A stretch of DNA of 64,000 nucleotides from Andrena cerasifolii (taxonomy: Eukaryota; Arthropoda; Insecta; Hymenoptera; Andrenidae). Of the stretch, positions 50,901 to 62,124 are shown piece by piece (position 1 is the stretch's first letter; the number at the start of each line of letters is the position of its first letter). Made by a program: the position numbers and the translations under genes. The notes beneath the pieces were generated by a model. That model did no database searches. It was given only the letters and a program-made list of their open reading frames with translations, and was not told the DNA's origin. The stretch is from assembly GCF_050908995.1 (NCBI RefSeq), contig NC_135132.1, positions 5,761,001 to 5,825,000 on the forward strand, read 5' to 3'.

Positions 50901-51160
50901 GAGGTCACTGGAGCGGGCATATATTTAGTACAGTAATCGCCCGCTAGGAGTCCGTTTTTTCCGCCCGTTGAGAGTCCGGCGACTATCCCCACCATTTCTT
51001 GGAAGCCTGCGGACGAGAGTGAGAGAATCGGACAACGAGCGAGAGGAAACGAAAGGTTCGACATAGCCACTGGCCGCGCGGAACCATGTCCGCGGAACTA
51101 TGCCCCGTTCGACGGACTCATAACGGGCGATTACTGTATTTCATTGAATTATTCTCGGTA
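47961..51160. other. CpG-rich patches, no confirmed exon
   Basis: CpG-rich at 47960-48500, 48860-49200 and 50440-51130. A 107-codon + frame ending at 48291 contains a protein-like stretch (TKLSEIYRAINSLRLADRFL) after a CCAG, but it does not resemble the missing end of the gene and is not called. Confidence 0.4.
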
Positions 51161-54100
51161 TTATTAATCGATTTTATTTAACGCCACTTCTCCGTCTGTT
51201 TGTCCGCGTGTTTCGTACAAACTTTCTAACTCAATTTTAGCTTACTTCCACAAATCTAATCGAGTTGAAAATTTGCAGGAGTACGTAGTTATGATAATCG
51301 GCCTGAAACTTGATAAAAATAATTGTAATTTGTTAAAAATATAAATTAATTGTAATTTGTGAGTGTTTAGATACACCTATGTCTTTCAAAAGTTTTCAAA
51401 CAGATATTTGAGCGGAGAATTCATAAGAAAAACAATTCGTTGCAAAACACTAAAAACTTAAAAATAAAGAATAATTTAAAAAATTAAGAATAATTATTAA
51501 AAATAATTATTTTCTTGTACTACAATTTCGATGATGATATGTCACTTTAAATAAACTCATACTAACCCTGTGATTAACCTGTAGAATTGTTCAAATTAAT
51601 TGTAAAACTGATAATCACACAGATCAGGTTAAATAAAATCGTTTAACTTAATTTTTTTTTATATATTTACTTTTTTTTACTTATCTCGACCACTGCATAC
51701 ACTTATCCCCGCCATGATAGTGGGTTATCTCTACCATACTATTTTACCACCTTCTCAATATACATCTCTTATCCTTGGACAAGTTTACAAGTATGTGTAT
51801 TTTCCCTTTTCCTCAGTTACAGTAGTGAGCTGTCATGGCGTAAAATTAAGAATCGTATTTGGTGCAATTTGTGACAAGAAAATTTGTATTTTATTCTCAA
51901 AAAATATATAACTATAATTTGGCTTGGAATTATACTAATAATAAGAACGCATAAATAATTCAAATAAACGTAACCACTGTTTAAAATTTTCCCAGTAAAA
52001 ATTCAATTTACCAACTTCTACTAATTACAAGTAACTAACATTAACTGGCTTATCGCATGAAATATTCCACAAACAAGTTACAAATAAAACAGTTACTAAA
52101 ACAAAAATAATTATAATACACCAGGAATGTTAAGTAAATTAAATCGTTAAATTGATTGAAACAAATAGACAAATTCAAGTAACTTTCTTCAGAGCCATGA
52201 AAGTGATAATTAAGTAGGTTGGTCCCGATAAAACCAGAGCCCCAATGAATTCCACTGGTTCGTAATCTTCGACGGTCGCGCGACGACGCAGCTTTTATGC
52301 GCCGTGACTTCCGCTTCCTCCTGATTGCCACACTTTCCCATCCAGCTTTTACGATCGCGTTACTTTCTTGTGGATTGAACCGTCAACAGTCCCTTCTCGA
52401 TTTTTATTCCCGCGGCGTCTAGCATGCCAAGGGACTCCCCGTAATTCCAGTCCGCAGATATAAAACCGGAAGATCGTTATACGCGGCTTGAACGTTGACC
52501 GGAAAACGAGTCATCTCCGACCCTCGAATATTTACAGCTCGTAACTTTCGACAGCAGTTTGGAAGTTATTTTCGCCCCTACCACCGCACCTACGTGTTTT
52601 TCAAATCAGAGATTTTGAATTTCACCCCATTTTATGTTCGACTGATCAACGTACATAAATCTTTCCCCTTTTTACCAATTTCTGTTTTTAATTTTTGCAA
52701 TGTCTGGTAAAAACTTTTACCCATAACTTACGCGAGTATTTGATAGAATTAATCTCTAAAATTTCAGTGCAAGATTCGATAGTTGAGTCACTGAGTAAAT
52801 TAGTTATTTTCTCTAAATCAATTTCTTTTAGTTGTATTAAATTGAAAATTCCTATAATTTAAGTGCCCACGTGAAAAAATAGGAAATTAATTTATAGAAT
52901 ATAGCAAATTTTGAATAGTCAAAATTTTGGATCGTGAAATGGAAATTTTAAATCTCAGGTTTCTATTATAATTTTAAGCAAAAGTGATTTTCCATTTTGA
53001 AAATCTTTTAAGTGGGTGATAAAATTCGATTTCAAGTCGAATTTTTAGTTTTCTGTATAGAAACGAAGAAAAATTAGTCTTCCAAGGAATTGCAGAGGCG
53101 ATTTCCTGATCACGAAGGAAATCATTTCCCTCAAATAAAACAGGTAGGAATGCTTCGGTGGCGTTCAGTGTTTACGCGAATCGCTCACAATGTCCGTCCG
53201 TTTCGTAAACAGATAATCGTGAATTTCTTACGAATGCTTTTATGGTCGCAATGTACTTTATGTCATCGCCATAAGCAAGACGGAGGCTGGCCTCGCACAA
53301 TGAGAAGCTCTCCCTCGGAGCCATTAAGGCCGCGTACACAGAATAATAAAAAGGAACAGCGGAAAGCACCGGAAACCGCGATAATAAATCCCTTTGAGAA
53401 ATTTGCAATCGCGATGGAGTTGCTGGCAGATAGATTCATTCGCGGTATTCAAAGGGTTCTGAGAAATTGGCAATGAAAGGGGATGCAGAGGCTTTAGGAA
53501 ATATTGCAATTATTTATCACACAATAATCCATTGTCAAATTCAAATTTTTATTTTTTATTTGAAAATATTTATCAGTAATTCATAATCGAATTTTGAAAT
53601 AGGGGTTCTAGGAATTTTTATTTTACTGTGTTTTCGCAAAATACAATTTTGAAAAGGAAAATTGAGTGCCACTCTTCGATTATCCTCGATTGATATTTGT
53701 CTACCGAAACACATTAATTTGTATCTCTTCTTACACTTTTTGGATCATAAATATATTATTTAAACGAAACAATTTTTTTCACCATTTCACTAGGTCCTTT
53801 CGTTAAATTCAAATTTTTCTCACAAGGCATATTTTCCCAGTACACCTTCTCCCGAAAGAAACATAATTTTTCTGCTCGAAACCGCTGCGTCCGCATTTCG
53901 CGAATTTAAATTACCCGCCACGTTGCGAAATTCTCCCAGAATTCCCGAGGAGGCGCGGTCCCGAAGAAACTTTTCCCATATATTACAATTAAACCGCTAC
54001 ACTCAGTGATTTATACTCTTCAAACCGATCATACCCAGAAGCCCTCACATTTTCATAAATCCCTCACACATTCTCTGAAATTTTTCCCTCGCCCCGTGAC

Positions 54101-55774
54101 AACGTCGCGGCCATACATTATTTTCCCTGGCAGTATCACGGCCCGTGAAAAAACATCTTCGCCCCCGCGTCGCGGACGAATTCATAAATCGATGAACGCC
54201 ACGAGCAGAGCGGATACTTCGCGGAGGGACAAAGCCCGGGATGTATCGGTAAAAAAAAAAAAAAAAAAACGGTGGGGGGGGGGGAAAGAATTGGAAGAGA
54301 AACAAAAAACGTTTTCCCGTGTACACCATGAAGCAAAGTGAAACGCGAATCGGCGTGGAAATGGAACAAGTTGCCTGCCGGTCCGCGCGCTCGCGTATTT
54401 GTCCGGGGTGCATGTTCGATTATGCTTAAAAAGCCACCCCGCCTGTGTCACGTGCGCGCGCATCCGCGTTTAATTTCGTAGACATTTTGTGCGGCCTGAC
54501 AAAGAGGAGCTATTTACGGGCCAGGTGACTCATAATTCGTTCTTTCCCTCTCCCCCCACCCCCCGTCTCTCGCTGCTTTTTTTTTCACCCAATGGGCCGG
54601 GCGAAATGCATAAAAACCAGCTTTGATCGAGCGCGCGCCGTTGGCGTCGCGTTTGAAACTGTCGAACCCGCCGCGGGAGCATTTTAAAAAACTGACAACT
54701 CGGCTCGTTATTAGATCGCGACGACCACTCGACAGCCCTGAAGGGTGTCATTGCGCCGCTCCGCCTCAAAGGGCGCGTTTGACGGGGACGCGGCTGAGCT
54801 ATTCTCGTGGATAACGATGATCGGCTGACATCCCCGCGAGCTGCCAGGAAAATAGCCGGTTCCCGCCGGTGTAAATAGGTCTCCCTGGCAAAAATCAGAC
54901 GAATTTGAAGGGTGGCTTTCGGCTAGCGGCGTCGTTGTTTTTTAGGTAAACGTGGCTGAAGAGCTGGGAGCTTGCAGGCTTAAGCGCGCTTAGTACCCAG
55001 GGCGACGATTTTACGTGTTTAACTTGAACCGGGCGCAGCTGACGCTCAGTGCCCTCTGGAGTCGTTATACCTCTCGGTGGGGGATTTTTATTGGCGCGGC
55101 AAGTGTGCACGTCGTTAAGTGTTTCGCAGCGGAAAACCCCCGGATGAAGATGTATTGATTGGTGGTGGGAATCGTTTTTAGGTTAGGTGTGTGTTGTGGA
55201 TGTGTGATGGTATTTTGATATTCAAATTCCCTAGAGGATTTCCCTTTTGGCAACCAGCAGACGATCTGAATGGTTGGTAGGAGCGATATTAGATTTTTCT
55301 TAATTTTCAAAATTTCTTTGAACCCTTAGTTTCGTCTCGCATTTTTTGGTTTCTATGACTTAATGGTTTCTGTACACTGTATTTCGTTCTAGGGTTTTTT
55401 CGTTTTCAATGTTTTCTGCCTTTGATCTTTGTTTGCATATTTTCTACTTTTCGATACTCTGTTCCTGCCAGTTTTTGTTTTATAGCTTCCTCTTTTATAG
55501 GACTTCTCGTCCACTGTGTTTTTCCACTTTACTGTCATCAATTTCGTATTTATTTTAGTATGCTCCAGTTTTGAATATTCCGTCCCATTTCTAAACATTT
55601 TCAGTCTGCTGTTTTACATTCCGCCGAGTTTCGTTTCCAAATATTTCCTAGCTTTTACCTTCTACGTCTAAATTTTCTGTTTTTTTTTTTTTAGCATTTC
55701 TCGTCTTCCGTTTGCGTTCTCCATTTTCGTCACAATCAGCTGATGAATTGTTCAAATAAATATACCTATATATA
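51161..55774. other. No gene recognised
   Basis: AT-rich to 53080, then CpG-bearing. An A run followed by a G run lies at about 54251-54284; 54540-55060 is GC-rich. No exon is supported. Confidence 0.45.
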
Positions 55775-56129
55775 TACAATATGGCGCATCCTGACATAAC
55801 CTCATCTCCTGTGTTTTAGCTGTGTTGTTAGCGTGTTCCCAATTATTATAAAAAATATTGACTTTTGAATTATATATATATATACAAATAAATATACCTA
55901 TAAAGAGGTATATTTATAGGTATATTTATTTGTATATATACATAATTCAAAAGTCAATATTTTTTATAAAAAATATTTGTATATATATAATTCAAAAGTC
56001 AATATTTTTTATAATAATTGATAACTGTGCTCTTCGCATAAACCTGGCAAATTACAAGCGCAAGGGAACACGCTAACAACACAGCTAAAACACAGAAGAT
56101 GAGGTTATGTGAGGATGCGCCATATTGTA
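55775..56129. repeat. Long near-perfect hairpin with ATGGCG and TAACCTC words
   Basis: Outer arms 55775-55840 and 56064-56129 match at 64 of 66 positions as reverse complements (TACAATATGGCGCATCCT; TGTTGTTAGCGTGTTCCC). The AT-rich interior also folds (ACAAATAAATATACCTATA and its mirror), with part of one inner arm duplicated in tandem. It has no coding capacity. Confidence 0.9.
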
Positions 56130-57406
56130 TTTAAATTCTCGTCCCGATTACGTGACTTCCCTCACGTAACAGCATAATCAGATCAAGCTCCTCCGAAATT
56201 TTAACTAAACAGAAGATAATGCGAATTAGCTCGAACTTTAGCAGCATGCGAGAGGTAAGAAAATATGGTAATCTGATATCCCGCCATGTATCCCCGTATA
56301 TTTCGAAATATCTCGCGAAAATTACGTTCCACGTTTGAAACAATGTTGGCCATTAAATTATCGATTTCCATCTGGGAGGTTCAGTTTAACGATGACCACA
56401 AATCCCGTCCCTTCCATATCCAGCATTCTACCACGATCCACTTTTGCAATGTTGTTGGCCGGTTCCGGGGGGGGGGGGGGGATATCCGACGGAATGTTCG
56501 ACATTCGTGGGAGATCAAGAGTCTCGGTTACATCTACGTTTGGAGAATTTTCCCGTCTCCCTGTATCGTGGCCCGGGAAATGCGAGGGTCGCGTTCCGAA
56601 TAGCTCGGTTAACCAGCGAAAATTATTCCAATCGTTCCGAGGACGAAAGGATGTAAAGGCCGCCCTATAATTATTAGGATAGCACCGAAACCGAGGACGT
56701 AACTTGTATCCGAGACCGTAAATTATTTGGCCGCAGAAAATGCAGTTCCGGGGGATTGGGGCCAGAGTCTCTATCGTGTGTCTGCGAATTGATTTCGGTG
56801 GTTTCCAGCATTCCCTGAAATTGGGCGGCCGGATTCTTTTAAGGAAATTGAAAAATCGGGGGGGGGGGGAGAACTCGCGCGGGGGATACGGGACCGGGAC
56901 TTTTTGCGATATATCCAGCGGATATTCAGATTTCAGACATCGCACTACTTTTCTTTCGCTGCAATTTTTGGGACTCGCATGGTTTCCTTAACTGCTTTAT
57001 CTGCAGTAGGTATATTGTCGAACACTTTGATGTTCGAATGTCTGCATCGTGCAATTCGTTTAAAGATTTTTTATTAAAATTCATTCTGCTGTACTTGGCT
57101 TGTTCAAATTCACTGAACTTAAATTAATGATATGGTCAATAGTAATATTTACTATACTACATCTAGCAAAGATGCAAAATCACAAGTGATTGAGTGGATA
57201 ACAATATGGCGGGTCGTCTAATGTCACATAACCTCAAAAGTGAAGTCCAGAATTTCTGACGTGGGAAAGGTCTCCCGTACATTTTGACTAGATTGAAAAG
57301 AAACACTCTTTCTTATGCAAAAGAGTCTCATATATATCTCAAATGATTTTTAAAAAAAAATTAAAATAATGTATCTTTTATAAACTCTATGAAGTTACTT
57401 AATCCC
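56130..57406. other. No gene recognised; G homopolymers
   Basis: G runs at about 56467-56480 and 56859-56868. A 195-codon minus-strand frame (56358-56945) overlaps + frames of similar length and shows low-complexity Pro/Arg composition; not called. Near 57205 an ATGGCGG word is followed by CACATAACCTCAAAAG. Confidence 0.45.
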
Positions 57407-58075
57407 TTAAGGGGTCTAGACAGTCGTTTTTCGTGAGAAAGAGGCTCAGTCTTTTATTTATTTGTAAAAAAAATGAAAGCAAATCCAGATGTATCCTTTT
57501 ACCCAATGTTTATTGCTACCATACGGATTGAAAAATAATTGGTATGAAATATGTATGTGCTTTAATAATGGCGCTGCAGACTGGTAAACATTTTAACGTT
57601 TTTCTATGGTTAATATTGATCTTAAAATGTGATTTCAAAGGTGTGATTCTTGTTTCTTGGATACATAGAATATAAAATCAAAATTATGCGATTGGTGACT
57701 GAAAAACGCCGATTTTTCGAGAAAAATTCGTTCTTGTTTGTGCGCCACTAAAAATCGGTGACTTTTCAATTTTTTTTATCAAAATCTCGAACTTTTATGG
57801 ACGATATCAGAGGTTGCACGTGGAACGGCACATGTTTTACACATCCCGTAATTTTTTCAAGTCGATCCGAACCTTCGTTCATTTGCAACTACAGCAAAAC
57901 TAAGAGAAAAAAAGATTCAAGAAAAACGCGTTTCTGGGCAAAGGCGATCTAACTTACCGCTTGACCTTTTCACCTGCCAAATCAACAATTTTGCAAATTT
58001 CACTGTAAACCAAACGGTATTTTATTCAGAAAAAATAGTTCTTTCGGAAAATGCAATAAAAAATCGATTTTTCCA
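57407..58075 (-). mobile_element. TTAA element, family F copy 2
   Basis: One end reads TTAAGGGGTCTAGACAGTCG at 57407. The rest is the inverted counterpart of 35830-36160, including ACCAAACGGTATTTTATTCAG and TTGCCAAAT-type words. The far end near 58075 lacks a clean TTAA, so it is probably truncated. Confidence 0.78.
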
Positions 58076-59802
58076 TACACCAAACCAACCCCTACACATC
58101 AGCACTCCTGCGCTCACCAAAACAATCAGAATTAGCCTGCAATCACACCACACCATCTTGCGTCCACTCCATTTCCAATTCCGCAAGATAAACCCGCTGC
58201 TTCTCCTGCCCAAGTACCCAGAACCCGCAAGCATATTGATATCCACACCACCCCGAACGCGACCGTGCAAAAAACTGGGGGTGTCCCTGGCACGAACCAG
58301 GTGGATGCACCTGTACGGTTCATGGCACCCTCGAAGCTCCACAGCCGGAGCATTCCAGTCACGTAGTTCGCCGGTAATATACGAAGGACACGTTCACCCC
58401 CCGGCGCCGCCGTGTCCCTTCCCGCGGCAAGGTGGCCCCGTGGTCCTCGGCGGGGCTAAGGAGCGAACATATGTAGCGCGATGGTGCGGGGCTTCACCTC
58501 CGGCAGGAGGTAAACAAGCGTGTCTCGTCCTGTCGGCGGAGATCGACTTGGCTGGAAGTTGGACGTTTCGCCGGCCAATCGGCCGGAAAATTGCTCGTTG
58601 ACCGGAGATCTAGCGACCGGAAGTGCACCGCTCGTATCCGGGTCGGTGCACCGGCTGCCGGCGAAATTATCCAGCGCGTGTATCGCCGAATCGTGGCCCC
58701 GATCCGCCGGCACGTTCCGTTTAATTGACGTCCTTTTAACGCACACGTTTCCTGGCCGGGGTGATCGGAAGGGGGCTTGAATGGAATTTCGATGGAGGGG
58801 CCGGGTTTATCAGTTTTCGCGACGCTTGGCGCTTAAACGATTCGAATTGAACGAGGACCAGTGCCGGCACTCGATTGTGAGGCCGGAGAATTTGATGACG
58901 AGCTTTGGTAGTGTGTTTCTAAAGCTGAAAATAATCAATGGCCAAAGGATTCCTTTCTTTTATTTTGAATCGGGTAGAGAGGGTTTATTACAACCTCTTG
59001 TTGATGCAAAGGGTGTAAAGGAACATGTTTGGAGGTGAGTTTTGAAGTACAGTTAGAAGGGGCGGAGTTTGTGGAGGGTTTTGGCTGTTTTTAATTTGTA
59101 ACTTGTGCCGTGATTTTCGGGTGAAAAGTGAGGGTTGTTGAAAAACGGATTTTATTGTTTTTCGTTTTATAAGGGTATGTTGAAAGGGAAAGTTGAGAAT
59201 TTTTCAAATAGAAAAAGTGCAGATATACTGCAGTTAGGGATGTATTATAGGCAATTAAAAATAATTATAATTTTCTTATTATTGAAGTGATGATTTTAAA
59301 ATTATTATAAAGCTAGTCGATGTACCATTGATTCTTAATTACTCGGAACTGCAGAGAAGGAAAAGAACCGGAAAGACATACTGTTAAGCACCCTCCGATA
59401 AAGTAAGCCCGGGTCAAAGTTTTCCAACTAGAGCGAAATTTTCCAGAACGGACTTTAATTAGTTTACCGCAGTACGCGATCGAAATTTTGGTGGCATGGT
59501 CCATTTCTTCTTTTGATAATGTTTAAACCGTGGTCCAACCAAAAACGTTTCAGATCGTGCTTATAGTAGAAATACACTTCTTTAGCCGGCTGACTCATTT
59601 TAAATTATTGAGGTATCAATAAAATTGTACCATGTCACTTAAGAATTTAATTAGTTAAATTTTTAAATCATTGAAAATCTTGTGTGCCCCAACTGGGACT
59701 TAATGTGTTCCTAAATATAGGTAATATTTAAATGTATCCCAAGTTCAGGATATCAAAAATTATTGTATAAGTCTGTGTATCAGAATTCTTTATGACAAAA
59801 TG
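58076..59802. other. No gene recognised
   Basis: Strongly CpG-rich at 58150-58900 with frames open on both strands (up to 147 codons); none has a recognisable domain. AT-rich afterwards. Confidence 0.45.
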
Positions 59803-60000
59803 CATTGAAAAGTCCTTTACCGTTTCGCAATCGGACGTTTCGTTTCCGAGATACAAGCGATTAAAGTTCAACTTTCAGCGCGCGCTATTCAAACGTGAAG
59901 CGCGCAGCGCCGGCGCCGGCGCCAAACTTCTGTACTTTAATTGTCTATATCTTGAGAATGGGTAATCGGATTGAAAAACCGTAAAGAGCTTTTCAATTCG
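59803..60000. mobile_element. Small MITE with a GC-palindrome centre
   Basis: Arms of about 65 bp, imperfect reverse complements (CATTGAAAAGTCCTTTACCG against AATTGAAAAGCTCTTTACGG), around a centre with GCGCGC and GCGCCGGCGCCGGCGCC. No coding capacity. Confidence 0.75.
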
Positions 60001-61000
60001 TTTTGTGGCGAAGAATTCGTATCCGTCTATCAATCCACTAATTTGCTAACCGCTCGATAAACGTATGATGAATTTACAATATAACATTGGCATGATTAAG
60101 TTATCATTTTCAACGGCAAATTTATTCTTTTCCCTTATCCCGGTGAAATTTGGACAAGTAGGACGGTCGTAAATATTCCGCGAGAATTCGAGCAACGCCG
60201 TGTTTAAACGCGAAAAAACATCGCGCGCAGCGGGAACCGCGGCTTGTTAAATCACGGCAAACTGCACAGCGTTACTCAGACTGCAGCGTCGCGATGCATT
60301 TCCAGAAGGCCGCGACTCCGCCGGCGAAACTAATTGTAAGTAGCGAAATAAATCTTCGGCCGGGGGCACGCAAAAAGTCTTGGACGAGGGAAGGGAGAAT
60401 AATGATAACAAACAACGGGGCGCGGAAGAAGATTAGAGGGAGGCACGGAGAGCGTAAATATGCCCCGGAGAGATTTATGAAAAATAATATTGCCCCTGTT
60501 CGATCAGCTTCTGTTCCCGGCCAAGCTGACTTAAAGCGTTAAAATTCAATTTGGATCCTTTCACGGCAAGAAGATTATTTACGAGTTACTTGAACCATAA
60601 GATTAGAAAATAGGGCTGCGCTACCAGATACCCAGAAGCCACCCATTTATTAACAATCTCGTTAAACACATGCATTTGACAAAATTCTCACTATTCAGTG
60701 ACGATTGAAACTTTCTTATTGGGACGGATGTCATCTTCACTGTATAGCCAATGATGTAGGACAGTTTCTCCACAGATCAAGACACCGAGTCCACGATTCT
60801 TCCGCGAGAAAGAATTCCCATGGCTGTATTGTGTTATGCATTCACGAGTCCCGTCGCCAAATCGCTTTAAAGCCAGCTGGTGTTTGTTCGACAATAACGT
60901 TGTCGTGGCCAGACTGACACAATATCGTTCATCCAGGGACACAAAGTGCATCCGCGGACTCACCTGCCAGCACACAGCAGCTACGTGTGTCTAGAGTGCA
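60001..61000. other. No confirmed gene
   Basis: A minus-strand frame at 60691-60975 has protein-like composition (ALKRFGDGTRECITQYSHGN) but no family I recognise. A good minus-strand donor-like site, CAG then GTGAGT, lies at 60966-60958, just inside its start. Confidence 0.35.
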
Positions 61001-61064
61001 CGGGTATCGCTCTCGATTCGCTTGAGGGAGCACCGTGTCTGATACGCTTTCATCGCGGCGATGG
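61001..61064 (-). repeat. 64-bp duplicated segment, copy 1
   Basis: Aligns without gaps to 62061-62124, about 45 of 64 identical. On the minus strand it encodes RDESVSDTVLPQANRERYP. See the findings. Confidence 0.65.
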
Positions 61065-62060
61065 CGCGCCACTAGAGGGCCAAGGACCGAAGGATCAAAG
61101 AAACGGAGAAACGGCGAAACAGAAAAATCAGTATTCTCGCGGACGAGAGCGGTGGCTCTCGACGATGCTCGTAGAATGCTGCAGATAAACCTTATGAAAC
61201 ATGCACGGTTCCATTCCTTTCGTTCACGCGAAATCTGCTTCCCACGTTGGACAATTGTCTTTGGAGGAGTTTTCACTCGACTGGTTTGAATATCGTTGCG
61301 TTTGTCACTTGGAAGTGACGTTTTCTTATATTCAACTTCCATTTAACACTAGAAGATGCGATTGACTCATAACAGCATTCCTCATTTCTAAGATACTGCA
61401 AAGGAGCGGGCGATTCCCCTTGGCCCTGTGACATTTCTGGGTAGTGCGACTTCTTTCCAGCTCCTAATAGTGCTCTATGTTCATTGCAACCCTTCAAAAA
61501 AGTGCCATCTCGTAGCAGCAACTCCTGACTCCACTATGGCTACCTACACTGTTAGGCCTCTTTCCTTCAAAAGACGTGGTAAATGTTGGTCAAGTCTACT
61601 GTTGGTTCTAATGCAATCTACCATAAAATGTCAAGCCGCTAGACCTATCTAAGTCTCTAGATCCTAAAATTACACCTGTTAAATAAAAATCTGAAGACCA
61701 TGGGACATGGAAGCAACCTTCACCTATTGGGAATCACTATTTTGCCTCTGCGGTTACTCGGCATCCATTAATTCAGTGAAACATCACGCTAATTACGTTA
61801 AATGTACTGGAAGGCCCTAGAATTTGTCCAAGAATAGAAGCTATCGTGCTCCAAGTGGCCACTAGGCTGCACCTTCATCGCCGTCAAAGGCATCCAGCGC
61901 AGCAACAAAAAGACACTCGTCTATCGACTCCAGGCGCTTCCCCCTCGATTCTCACTTATCGCAGCCCCGTTTCCCGACCCCGACTCATTTGATTCAATGT
62001 TCCCGCATCACGAGCGGCGATCAGCGGCTCCGCAGCCGCAGTCGCAGCCGCAACATCCGG
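61065..62060. other. No gene recognised
   Basis: Separates the two copies of the 64-bp segment. Moderately GC-rich; no exon is supported. Confidence 0.4.
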
Positions 62061-62124
62061 CGGATATCGCACGCAGTACGCTCCAGAGAGCACGCCGTCT
62101 GATGTACTTTCATCACGAAGATAG
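62061..62124 (-). repeat. 64-bp duplicated segment, copy 2
   Basis: The same segment; minus strand encodes RDESTSDGVLSGAYCVRYP. Followed on the minus strand by an alanine-rich frame that ends near 61956. Confidence 0.65.

Noticed and set aside
56358..56945. 195-codon minus-strand open frame, the longest in the window
   Set aside because: Overlaps similar + strand frames, contains homopolymer-derived Pro runs and shows no domain.
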